Source of the DNA: Megalopta genalis
Taxonomy: Eukaryota; Arthropoda; Insecta; Hymenoptera; Halictidae
Direction: 5' to 3'
Length of the DNA: 64,000 nucleotides
Assembly: GCF_051020955.1 (NCBI RefSeq)
Contig: NC_135013.1
Span: forward strand, 31,061,302-31,125,301
Below the pieces are notes generated by a model that searched no databases, was not told the DNA's origin, and was given only the letters and a program-made list of their open reading frames with translations. The number at the start of each line of letters is the position of its first letter. The stretch's first letter is position 1. Positions 10,065 through 21,576 of the stretch are shown piece after piece. The translations under genes and the position numbers were made by a program.

Positions 10065-13000
10065 ATGAATTGCTACGGGAAGGTGTTGCTGGTAGCGGCG
10101 GTCTGCTTGCTGGGGTGCCGCGCCAGCCCGGCCGTCGCGTCGAACCGCGAAGTCATGGTCGAGACCATGCCATTGTACACGGTCCTGAACAATCTGAACC
10201 TTCTGAACAGCACGCAGTGTCGCGCCGAGATGCAACAGCTGCGAGACGCCATCGACGCTAACGTCTTTTGGGCCATGAGACGTTAGTAGCCGAATATATT
10301 GCCGCTTTCTCCGATTTCCAATCGGACAGTCTCTGTCGCCGATAGATTACCGATAAGTCGTCGTCACTGTCACCGTCGTCGTTGTCGTCGTCGTCGTCGG
10401 ACCGGCTCTCTCGTGGCACAGGGAAACCCGTATTTCGCCGAGGCGCCAGATCCCGCGGTGATAGGCGAAGTATCGACGAAGAGACGGTCGAAGCGGAGAA
10501 AATAGAAAACCTTGCGGAAACTTCGGAGCCAAACGAAACGAGACGGAATGCGCGACGGCCTGTTTCGTAATAGGCTCGTTTCCGTTCCCGTGTACACAGA
10601 GAGGCGGTTACGCCGTCGGATAATTCGGCCCGATAACGCGTTCGAACCGCCGCTTGTGCAACGCTCGCGGACGCGGGCCCCGCCGTCTCGCGATTACGCG
10701 GCAAGATCCTCCCCGACTTTTCGTAGGGACTTATTATCGTTTGCAGTACCGTAGTTCTCGGCCCGCGAGTAGAATTTGTCGATGTAGAGCAGATTACTCC
10801 AGCAGTATTTGGGACAATAGTAGCTCGGCTGCTCGACAATCTCGTGACTCGAGGTCTTAGAGTAGTAAACATAATTCAATATCGCGAGCAGTATCAAACG
10901 TGGGCCCCGCGACTCGCGATTACGCGACAAGATCCTTCTCGTCTTTTCGTAGGGACCGTCTGATAGATAGATAGATCGATCGTCGTTTTAATCGCGTTGC
11001 GCAAGAAACTATCCGGTCCGCGCCGGTATGATCCGCGGTTTTCACGGGAACAAGGATGCGATGTTGAAACGGTACAAGGCTTTCGCGAACGAGATCGCCA
11101 CCAGCTCGCTTTTCACGCCATTTTCATTACATTTTCATGTCATTCTCGAGTCGAAGGAGAATTTCTCTTTCGCAAAAGCCTCGTCTTTCCGGATCGCCTC
11201 GGCGAAACGCCGAGATTTCCATGCTATTTTCATATCATTTTCGGATCGACGGAGAATTTCTCTCTCGCAAAAGCCTCGTTGTTCGGCTGTAAAACTTTTC
11301 GGCGCCCCGGAAACCGTTTTTCCGGATCGCCTCGACGAAACGCCGTCGTTTCCGTATCATTTTCATGTCATTTTCGGATCGACGGAGAATTTCTCTCTCG
11401 CAAAAGCCTCGTTTTTCTGCTGTAAAACGTCTGAGCGCCCCGGAAACCGTTTTTCCGGATCGCCTCGGCGAAACGCCGACGTTTCCATGCCATTTCCACG
11501 TCATTTTCGGGTCGACGGAGAGTTTCTCTCTCACAAAAGCCTCGTTGTTCGGCTGTAAAACGTCTGGGCGCCCCGGAAACCGTAGAATTTTCGCCTCGGC
11601 GAAACGCCGAGGTTTCCGGACGAGTTTCAACGCGACCACCGACTTTCGTGATTCGATGTGCTCTCGGATCTCGCGATCGGTTTGACAGAGTCGCGGCTGA
11701 CACCGTTTCGGCGGGACCCTGTCGGTCGTGGATTATAAAGCACATTGTTTGTTTCCGAAGTTCTGGACGTCAGCGGAAGTCCCGGGGCCGGGTTCACGAT
11801 CGGGAACAACTTCTGGCCGGGCAGTCGGCTGGGGTGCGATTACATCAACGACAAGAGGATGCTGCCGCTGTCCACGAGATACAAGAAGAATGCTTCGATC
11901 TATCGGGACCCCGAGACCGAGTTCCCTCCGTTCAAGGTGCAGTACTATGTCGCCAGGTTCCTGCACAACAGCACGTGGCAGTATCATATTGGGATTCACG
12001 GCGAGGTAAGGTTAATTATTAGGTAATTAAGTATGAAATGTCCGGTTACCTGAAGCATCATGTTTGGCATCCTGTGTTTCCGATATTTCAGTTCGATCGT
12101 TCTTTGTTCTTTTTTCTTTTGCAGTGAGAAGGGATACGTCATCTGGCCTTTAAGACGCGCTATTTTATTTTTAACCCTTTGCGCTCGAAGCCGAATTAAC
12201 GGACAATTTTAAACAGCTTCTCCGACCCACGGTTTTTCCACTTTACATGACCTAGTGCATTTTATGCATATGAGATTAAATATTGTGACCAACTGTTACG
12301 CTTTCGACGGCTTCTTAAATATAAACAGATTTGATTGATACAATTATTTTGGCACGTGACGTAACAGTTTTTAATGGCGCCAGAGAGTCGCAAAGGGTGC
12401 ATTCGAGTGCAAAGGGTTATTGTCGGCTGAGGGTTAAATATTCTAAGCCATGGATAAGTCAAAAATTTCCGTTATTTTCGTATATGAGTTCCGTCGTGGA
12501 ACTAATGCAGCGCAGACAAATCGAAATGTTAATGTGGCTAATGAACGTATAGAGTACGTCGATGGTTTGAAAAAATCCGATCTGGAGATTTTAATGTCCA
12601 AAATGAACCACGCGGGCGACCTGAGAGCAAGGCCCGAGATATAACGAATCAAACCTATATCAGTTTCAAAATCGGATATTTTATGCTTAATGATCTAATA
12701 TATCCGGTTTATATAGAACGTTGGAAAAAATTGGTAATATTTGGTCGTTTGCTTCTGTTAGTAGTTGCGAGGGGTGGTGTACGAGTACCAGAAATTTTGG
12801 GCAGCGAGCCTCGGCTCGGGTTTGCCATTGATCGGCTCGGGTCGGCTCGGGACCCGAAACTTTCGGGTGCCCGAAATTCTGATATGGGATCAGGGAGACA
12901 TATTTAGACATTTCATTATTTCCTTTCTCTTCATTAGTTTTTCATTAGCTGTTATCTGACACAAGTATTTTTCTATATACTTTTTCGGTAATTTTCTCAT

Positions 13001-16000
13001 ACAGTAATTTCTCCCGGAAATGCCAAATTTCGGGTTGCTCTGAATTTCCCTGTGCCAGTTCTACGCATATGCAATTTATTGGTACGTCGATGCTAAGGAT
13101 CGGCGGAGTCGACTAAGCGTGTGATGCGGCACGCGACGCGAAGCTACAAGGTACGTGACCGTCGCATCGTGGCATCCAGATTGCCTTCGAATCGTGGCAA
13201 AAAAATTAGAAATGAAAAAGTTAGGTCATTGTTTTTCTTCCAGCATCGCTGTGTGTTTATATTAATGTACACCAAGCATGCGGGTCGCTGCCTTTTTTTG
13301 CCGACTGTCTCGAGTTTCTATAAAAACGAGGCTCGAAGGATCTTGACTTAGTATTCCTTTATTCTAATTTTTCATTTCCGACCTTCGAACATTTCCGGGA
13401 GAAATTACCGTACTTATGTTTCCACGAAATGTCTCGATTTGTAAACACACATATCCGACCCGATTTTAACCCGAAATCTCGGACTCCCGCCCGCCATTAG
13501 TATATACATATTAGTATACATTAGTATATATACATATTAGTATACATTAGTATGTACATATATTAGTATATATATTAGTATATATACATATTAGTATACA
13601 TTAGTATATACATATCAGCTCTAGCTTTTAGACCATCCTAATTTTCAAGGTTTTATAATTATCTGAACATCTATTGGACGGAAAAAATATTTACCGTTTA
13701 ATTCTGTTGAAATGTTTATACATAACGGGAAGCAAACGTAGACATTATTTAAATAATCCCAGAAAATAATACCAGAAACCAATATTATCTTCCATGAAAA
13801 GAGCGTAAGATAGGGGAGCCAGTTTGCTGAGGGGTGACCAATTGCCTGCGCCTTTGGTTTGTTCTCCGGTATAATTAATTTTACATTTATCGAATAAGAC
13901 ATATTAAATTTTTGCATATTCTGTATTCTTTCATTTCGTTTATTTTTCAATGAAAAAAAAACGTAATATACTTATTCGATGAATATAAAATAAATTGTAC
14001 CTGAAAACGAACCAAAGCCGGTTACCTCACAGTAACCGGCTCCACTATCCTGCTTTGATTACTTTAATGTTTCCTCACATTGTGTGCGAAATACGCACGC
14101 AATATATGCGTGAAACAAAACTTCCTCTAGAAAATCGCTGAAACGGCATTTCTTTTCGTGTAGAATAACGTGGAAATTCTATTTTTGCCGAAGCCTTGCA
14201 CGTTCGATGTCCCGTTAATTATAGCGTGTGACACGCAAATGATACATTTTGGGAATCGGTGCGTTAGGAGTACTCGAAATAAGGTGTAAAATTCCTGAAA
14301 AACGGAGGCCTAATTGGCAGCAGGAAGAAATATTAATGTATCGATCTTTTGCGTTACAACAGCGCGTATCGCAAAAAAAAAACTGGACATCCTAATCGAT
14401 ACTCATTGCATTAGTCAGCCTCTTACTCGCATGAATACCCCCATCTTCGTGACTAATGTATGCTCATGATGAGTTGCAGAAGTTTTTACGAATAAACTAT
14501 CACTTAGCCTGCCTCTAAGCTACATCTACAATTTAAAATCCTTCGAAATGAATTTAATATATCGTAATGTGCATAACACTAGACAGCCGGAGCGAGTTAA
14601 TTTAACTCATTTACCACTTTATTGCTATACGGAAAGACTTGAATAATGTTTTTTAAAACGTATGTTGATTTTTAACAGAATTATGACCAACATACGTTTT
14701 CAAAAACATTATTTGAATTTTTGTATCTATACAAAAACTTAAATAACATATATAATTAATAATATATATTATATATTATTATATAATAATATATATATAA
14801 GATAAATATATAAATAAATATACAAATAATAAATGAATATATAAATAATAAATAATATATATAAGTATATAAATATAGCAATAAAATCGTAAATGAGCCA
14901 AACTGATTCGATCCGGCAATCTAATGACAATGATCCAGGTTTACTGGATCAGGTTTACCGATTCGAATCAAGCGAGAACATGTTAAATCGATAGTCCTTC
15001 GAAGAATCGAAGACAAGTAAAGAAGGATGTTCTGCAACCCTTAGAGCCCTGGCTCAATCCTCGAGCATCTCGGCTCATTGTCACGTGGTGTTTCAGGAAA
15101 GAATGGTGCTGGGATTATGCTTGCCATCCACCTGCACCGCGAACGAGTTAAGGCTAATCATAGAGAAGATCTTCCGTGATAGGACACTCCTAATTGGGCA
15201 GCTGTACCGCGCGGACTTTATGTTGGTCAAGGTGTCCGATGTGACGAACGATTATCAATGGCTGTTGAGCGGTCCGAAGATGTTAATCATGTGCGTACCC
15301 GAACGTAATCGATTACGATAACGATATCCATTAACGATCTCCCGGATCAATTTTGCAAGAATCCGTAACGAGAGTCCCGCCTCCTGATTCGATATGTTAC
15401 GTTCGTCGTCGTCGTCGTCATCGTCGACGACGAAATCCGCGAGATCTCCGCGTAATCGGTTTCCAAATACATACTCCTCGAGGTTTTCCGTTGCCTGCAC
15501 GGATCCGCTCGCGCCCGTGACGAAAATGCAAAAGAGTCTTTTAATCTTGCGCAATCCACCGAGAATAATAAATAATATTGACACGCGTCGATCCGTTTGC
15601 TCGCAGATTTGTATTGTTGCTGAGCATTGGCCTGGTCGTGTTCGCCACGGTGTACGACGTAATGGTTTACCAAAAACGGCTGTTGAAGAAGAGGGACTTC
15701 CTCACGTTCGAGAACAATAACACTGCCGGTGAGCACGAATGCGTCCCTCGATCGCCAGATTCACCAATTTACCCCGCGAATCACGAACCTATTTCCTTCT
15801 CGTCAACGCTTGACCAGATAGGACCTAGATATAATATATATAATATAATATTATATTATTATATATATTATATTATATTATATATTATTATATATTATTA
15901 CATATATTAATATAATATATTAATATAATATAATATAATCTAAATATAATTTAGATGTAATTTAGACATAATTAGATATAATTCCTCGATCCTGTCCGTC

Positions 16001-18189
16001 GATCCTTCTCGCGCACGACGACAGACAGATCTAAAGACAATCGAATCGACGCAGATCTGAAGAACGACGTGGAAGCGAAACACGAGCCGGAAACGGAAAA
16101 CATCTCGTTGGAGGAGCACAAGCCGCAGAGCATGAAGGAGAAGCTTCTGATATGCTTCTCCGCGTATTCGAACGCGAAGCAGATCTTCAATTTGGAAACT
16201 GGAAGGGACTCGGTGCCGGCGCTGCACGGTATCAAGTTCTTGAGCATGTCGTGGATCATTTTCGTGCACGCCGCGTACTTCAGCAACAATTACATGGGTG
16301 AGGGAGTCGACGACGATCGGCGGGATTGTTCGACGGCTATATAGCCGGTCGTTGGATCGTTCGGCGCTAACGGGTAGTTCATTGTTGTTTCAGCGAACAC
16401 GTCGTTGGGCGTGATGTACACCGACGAGCTTTTCCTGCAGATAATCAGCAACGCTACGTACTCCGTGGACACGTTCCTCTGCATAAGCGGGTTCCTGATA
16501 AGCTTCATGTTCATGAAGGTGATGCGCAAGGAAAAACCGGTTCTGAATCCCGGACTGTGCGCGCTGCAGATCTCCCTGCAAACCGTCAAACGATTCATTA
16601 GGTAAAATTAGGCAGCGAAACCAAAACAGCCGCGGCGTTGGAAAGGGAAAACGGCTTCCTGAACGTCTCTTATCGGTCTTTTCAGACTCACGCCAACGTA
16701 CCTGACCGTGATACTGCTCGCGATATTGAACTATGATTACTACTCCAAGACCTCGAGTTACCAGATCTACGAGGAGCCGAGCTACTATTGTTCCAAATAC
16801 TGGTGGCGGAATCTGCTCTACATCAACAATTTCTACTCGTGGGATGAACTGGTACTGCGAACGATAGTATCCGGCGCAAACGGACGCGCGTTGTTCATTT
16901 GTCGCCGGACACTTCGCGTTTTATTCGAAAGCCTGAGGAGCGCGACGATTCGCACGGTGTCTGTTCTTGTTTCAGTGCCTCAGCTGGAGCTGGTACGTGG
17001 CCAACGACATGCAGTTCTTCGTGTTCGCCACAATTCTGCTGATGCTGTACATCTGGTAAGCGATTCTCTTCTGCTTGCTGTATCCGTGAGCTCGAAACTT
17101 GAATGATCTTGAACTTTCGACGAATTGTTCCAGGCGATCCTACGTCGCTCTCGCTTTGGGCAGTCTAACGTTGCTCGTCTGTATAGTAACGAACGGGTAT
17201 ACGGCGTACGCCCTCGATTATGTTCCTTCGTAAGTATCCGGGGTATCCTCTCGCTCGGCAGTCGATCTTCCTTCTGACCAACCGTGTTCTTCTAATTGCT
17301 TCTCTTCAGGGTAGACGCTGTGCACAGGACGCTGACAGAATTGTACATTCGTCCTTGGCTCAGGATCGGACCGTTCCTTATAGGAATAGCCGCCGCGCTC
17401 ATCATCGATAAGTTGAACTACAAAGTGCAGCTTTCGACGGTAAACAATGGATATTATGCTCCATTTTTCTCTCCGATATAATTTCGCGCGGGTTCCGTGA
17501 GATATCGAAGGTCCGCTGGGATCAGTAAACGTTCAGTAATCGTCGGTATGCAAATTTATTAAAATCATTATTAAGATTAATATTGACAATTCAGAGGGAC
17601 CGAACGATCGGTTGGACTCTCAGCATTCTGTGCAACTGCGGGATCCTTTTCACCGGAGTGCAAAGAGATCTGCCGATCTACGGGAGCGTTATCTACACCT
17701 CATTGTCCAGAACATTTTGGGGCATCGGCATAGCGTGGCTGACGTTCGCGTGCGTCACGAACAACGGAGGTAATTCGAATGCTTGCTCGTTCAATAATAG
17801 AAGGTTCGTTCGATCCTCTAGCTCTTTGCTTCTCGCAGGTATCGTGAACAAGATCCTGTCGTTCAAGCTGTTCATACCACTGAGCAGGCTCACGTTCTGC
17901 GCTTACCTCGCGAACCCGTTCATCATCAGCTCGATGAACTTGAACAATAAGTATCCGCATTACTTCGATATACTATCAACGGTAAATTGCAACATTTTCA
18001 GTTGACCGAACCACAACTAATCGAACGGACCAACGGTTAACGTCTCGTTTCCTTTTCTTTTCTTAGGGTAACATGGCCATCGGAATGATAGTGATCACGT
18101 ACATCTGCAGCACGGTTCTCTCGTTGATCGCGGAGGCGCCTGCCATAAATCTGTTGAGGGTTCTGTCGAATCAGAAAATGAGGAAATGA
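10065..18189 (+). CDS. NRF-6-type multi-pass membrane acyltransferase, complete, 13 exons
   Basis: Reconstructed exons: 10065-10281, 11761-12005, 15097-15290, 15607-15728, 16055-16297, 16394-16601, 16686-16851, 16976-17055, 17134-17229, 17310-17439, 17595-17769, 17839-17981, 18067-18189. All introns are GT-AG and the phases agree across every junction; the total is 714 codons including TGA. Residues 1-25 form a signal peptide. Residues about 40-215 form a Cys-containing extracellular NRF domain (motifs NSTQCRAEM, GLCLPSTCTA). A membrane segment follows at about 219-236, then an acyltransferase-3 domain at about 300-705 with many hydrophobic helices. Typical family motifs are PALHGIKFLSM, VDTFLCISGFL, RLTPTYL and PLSRLTFCAYLANPF. 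The start ATG has A at -3 and leads straight into the signal peptide. The family is known from C. elegans nrf-6/ndg-4, linked to lipid and drug handling in gut and epidermis; the acyl substrate is unknown. Introns 1 and 2 (1.5 and 3.1 kb) are filled with repeats. Exon boundaries are by eye; family membership is secure. Confidence 0.93.
10739..10899 (-). pseudogene. Inverted partial copy of NRF exon 7 inside intron 1 of the same gene
   Basis: Read on the minus strand, this segment matches 16704-16872, that is most of exon 7 plus the first bases past its GT donor (GGTACTGC.AACGATA shared). It still translates without a stop: 34 of 47 residues match exon 7, including ILLAILNY, YYSKTSS and PSYYC. 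Because the match crosses the splice donor it is a genomic copy, not a retrocopy. The source could be this gene or a related NRF paralogue. It is flanked by roughly 58-bp direct repeats (10674-10731 and about 10900-10957). It lacks a start and any other exon, so it is not expected to be functional. Confidence 0.85.
11125..11620. repeat. 132-bp minisatellite in NRF intron 1, about four units
   Basis: The block GACGGAGAATTTCTCTCTCG recurs at about 11248, 11380 and 11512, with a shorter first unit near 11150. Each unit also holds GGATCGCCTCGGCGAAACGCC. Since 132 is divisible by three, several stop-free frames run through on both strands; none resembles a protein. Confidence 0.88.
12171..12420 (+). 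mobile_element. M3 piggyBac-like MITE in NRF intron 2
   Basis: It begins TTAACCCTTTGCGCTCGA and ends TTCGAGTGCAAAGGGTTAT, an inverted terminal repeat with TTAA on the left and a mutated TTAT on the right. The interior matches copies at 30.1, 49.8 and 61.7 kb (for example ACCTAGTGCATTTTAT). Non-coding. Confidence 0.85.
13000..13412 (+). mobile_element. M5 element, most complete copy, in NRF intron 2
   Basis: Bounded by TACAGTAATTTCTCCCGGAAA on the left and TTTCCGGGAGAAATTACCGTA on the right, an inverted repeat next to TA (a Tc1/mariner-like target). The interior includes GGTTGCTCTGAATTTCCC, GATGCGGCACGCGACGCGAA and GATTGCCTTCGAATCGTGGC. Those interior pieces reappear amplified at 60.9 and 28.3 kb. 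Non-coding. Confidence 0.8.
13490..13620. repeat. TATACATTAGTATATA tandem repeat
   Basis: Imperfect repeats of ATATTAGTATACATTAGTAT over about 130 bp in NRF intron 2, just after the M5 copy. Confidence 0.85.
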
Positions 18190-18584
18190 GTACGTACACG
18201 AGACGCTACTAGCTCGGCCAACATTGGCGAGCCGGAAACCAGGTTTCCGAAAGTTACATGTCGAAACGCAAACCGGGGAATGCACAACGCGTGTATCGAC
18301 TGACCCGATGGTCTCTTTTTCTCCAGGAGTCCGCGTGTTTCCTACATTCCACGATCAATTGGGAAGGAGGACAGGCCCGTAGACAGTGAATTTGCGCAAC
18401 ATTCGTAAACGTCTTGCGTTCCCTTTCTTTCTCCTTTATCAACGAGCGTAATATACACAGCGATTGCGAAGTTCTTTTAGTCGAACGGTGCCCGCCGCTG
18501 GCTCCGGCGAGGGGAGCGAGAAGGAAGCATTTGAGAGGCACGTTTTACAATAACTACAAATCGTTAGAGGACGGGTGAAGTCAA
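18190..18584. other. Convergent intergenic interval
   Basis: 395 bp between the NRF stop and the myotubularin stop. No AATAAA was found on either strand, so at least one 3'UTR probably runs into the neighbouring gene. Confidence 0.6.
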
Positions 18585-21576
18585 CTATGAGTGAACCGGG
18601 GAATGCAGTCTGGGCGGCGCCGGCGAAGTCAGCGATCGGTTCGCGCGGGAAGCTTGCTCGCGCCGACCCTCCTCGAGCTGTTTCTCCAGTTGCTCGTTCA
18701 AGACTAGAAGTTCCCTCGTTCGTTGATAAACGGGATCCTATGAGGCAGGAGGATAATACGATACAAATTTAAGAACGAAAAAAAAAACTCTAGATCATAG
18801 TACAAAATTTGACAAAATCGAATCATTGTAAATAAACGAAATCTCTTTTAAGTTTTACGAACCTGTTGTCGCATACTAGGATTCCATCTGCAGTACACGC
18901 TCTTCCAGGGCCTTATGTACCTCATGCTAGCTATCGGCAGCAGAACCGGTTGGTAGGTCGGCTGTGACCAGTACAGGGGGTTTTGATACAGTGATAATTG
19001 ACTGTTTGTGTACGACCACAACGAGACGGTTTTCTGCTTTACTTGAGCCTGTACCCTCTCGCGTTCGCTGTGAACGTTATGGCAATGATCAGCGTTTGGT
19101 CCTATATAAGTTCGTTGTTCCTACCGTTGCATACAGTCGCGCGCAACACCTGCCTGCTGTATAAAAACGTGCCGAATCTGCAGGAGTACAGATGGTCGAG
19201 TATAGTGATAAGAAAATGTTCGTTGAACTCCAACGCGTTCGGCAACTGACGGCTGATTTGCCACACGCAGTCCATGAACTGCAAGAACACCGGGGACCTG
19301 TCCGCGTCGCTGTGGTGCTCGTCGCCGTGGCCGATCCTCTGAAGACAACGTCCTCGCGATTAGAACACATCACACGAGTCGAATTAAAGCTTTGATAAAT
19401 TTATTGGCGATTCGGTCTGTTCGCACCTGTTGGAATTTGTGGCCGAAACTCAGCCACTCCTTTTCTATAAGAACCTCAAAACCTTTGATAGTTCTGTAAT
19501 ACGGATCTAACATTAACATGGCAAGAGCTGTGAGCTGCAAACATTGACAAACATTAAACTACACGTATCTTATATCCGGCAATTACGTGATACGTTGTAA
19601 TTACCTGCGCCGTTCTGTCCCAGCCGTCGGAACAGTGCACCAGCACCGACGTCTTGTGATTGTCGACTTTGTCCACTATCTTCAGCGCTCCTGCGAGCAC
19701 GTACTTGATATGTTTCAGCCAAACGGTGGATTCTATTCCCGACAACCATCTCGCTTCATCGATCTTTGGAAAGCATAATTCTGAAAGGTAATTAAGATCA
19801 ATGGTAGGGTCGTCGTCGTCGTGGACGCGCGAGCTCGGTCGGAGTCATAAATTTGGTTAATTGCGCTAGTAATTCCCGCCGTCCATGCCAGACGATCATT
19901 TAGAACACGAACGAATACCTTTCACTTTTCTAAGGCTTTCCCTCATCACGTGAATATTAGGAATGTCTAAAAACACTAGCTCCGCGTTCTGATAAGCGTC
20001 TTCGTTCTCATAGCCTCCACCCTTCGCCTTATTCGCCACCGCGTTAGGCATCGGCCGAGCGTCCATAATAAATAATTTGTGACTCTGCGCGTTTGCGTCC
20101 ATGATCAGTTGAACGTATCTTTCGTCCTCGCGACTCCTTTTGCCACCTACGCCCACCAGTGGCTGGGCACAACGGGTGATCGTTGCCTGACTCTCCGGAT
20201 GAATCCACGACAGCACCGGAAGTCTTCCTTTGCTCCTGAAGGCCGCGGATGCTTGTAGATCTTCATCGGTCGCCGCCGTAGGCACTGCCCACACCGCTGG
20301 GTAGCTGTCGCATATAGAGTACGTGTCGTTGATCTTTGATATTTTCCACATATCATTGTTCACGCCCTAGAAATGATACTCTCCGATTAGTTGCTGATGC
20401 GGGTGAAGCGTTATGATTGTTTGCCAACACAGTTACCATTCTCTTCAACTCTGCTATGGGCTCGTACACGTTCCAGCCGTTTTCGGGGAACGTTTCAGAG
20501 TATTCGAAGGCAAATAACGGTAGCTTATGAGACAACGGGAATGAATACTGTTGGAGCTTCTCGAAAACATCTCTTCGCGAATGATTCTCCTGCTTGTGAG
20601 CAAATCTGAGATTCCGCATGTCCTTGCAGAACGCTTCGATTCCATAGGAATTCTCTCTCCTGCTAGACGCTCCGCCGACCTTCTCGATTCTGCTTACCAC
20701 ACCCAGAGGCACTTCAACGACATACGGTGTTTCGCGGTCGGTGCTTCGAAAGTGGAGCTTGTAATTTGTGACGCTAAGAATTCCTCTAGCTGGTCCTGAA
20801 TAGGGGCACAGATATGTTACCTCGTGAGCTATGCCCTGCATCCTTTCTCCGTTCAGGAGTGTAGGACCTGCATCTCCACTAGACAAATTCTGCAAAGGTA
20901 GATTCAAATGTTAATATTTAGATCGTTCGTTTCACTTGGTTATACAGATTGAATTCTACAAAACAGGATAGCTAAATATTTCTGCTACTACTAAAGGTAG
21001 AAGAAGTTATCGTCAAGGTTTTTTTAAAGATTGTCTTTGATATTTTATTCTATCTTCGATAGTAACTAGAATATTCAGGTGTTTTGCGGGACTCATTCTG
21101 TACGTTCTTCTTAAGTAAAGTAAAAGTGGAAAACAGAATCTTGAAATAAAAGGACAAAGCATATCAAATCGGTGAAATAAATTCTAGCGGCACAAAAGTT
21201 GTTGAAATAAAAATTAAAGCTACATTGATTTTGCGCGTCTCGGACCAACTCACTTTCACTTGATTCTCTTTTCTAGTTTCTAAAGCAGAAACAATATTAT
21301 TATCTGTTGAAGTAGAGCTTGAGGAAAAACTTTTGGAATGAGATGCTTTTTCCCAGCTTTCCTAAAGAAGGTGGAATCTTTGCATAGTTAGATCGACAGA
21401 GAGGCATGTTAGTAAAAGACCCAGTTTGGTTATATGAATTGTTGCGTTACCGATTCTTGACCCATTTTGGAATTGAGCGAGCTGCTCTTACTATCTGAGT
21501 TAAGGGAATCTGAGCTAGCATTTTTAGAATTGTTTTGCTCCACGTTCAAGAGCTCTGCGCTTCCTCTTTTCTCCAT
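18585..21576 (-). CDS. mtm: Myotubularin-family phosphoinositide 3-phosphatase (MTM1/MTMR1/MTMR2 group), complete, 9 exons
   Basis: Exons on the minus strand, 5' to 3': 21576-21451, 21361-21254, 20889-20437, 20366-19919, 19780-19605, 19534-19427, 19338-19150, 19057-18863, 18737-18585. Phases agree at every junction, giving 652 codons with TAG. The protein has a Ser-rich N-terminus (1-78), a GRAM/PH domain (about 80-190), the myotubularin phosphatase domain (about 200-590) and a C-terminal coiled coil (about 603-625) followed by a Ser/Pro tail. The active site HCSDGWDRTAQ ends exon 5, with Cys428 and Arg434 of the CX5R loop intact, so an active enzyme is expected. The family removes the 3-phosphate from PI3P and PI(3,5)P2 on endosomal membranes. 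Motifs SWIHPESQATITR, NAVANKAKGGGYEN and EKEWLSFGHKFQ match the vertebrate MTMR2 pattern, and the length is close to the usual roughly 640 aa. The start ATG context (AACATGG) is strong. The donor of the exon ending at 19150 was chosen from phase and homology and is the least certain boundary. Confidence 0.94.
18831..18836 (+). terminator. AATAAA, nearest plus-strand poly(A) signal after the NRF gene
   Basis: I found no AATAAA between the NRF stop (18189) and 18830. This one lies 642 bp downstream, inside the last intron of the convergent myotubularin gene. Use of a variant signal nearer the stop is also possible. Confidence 0.35.
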
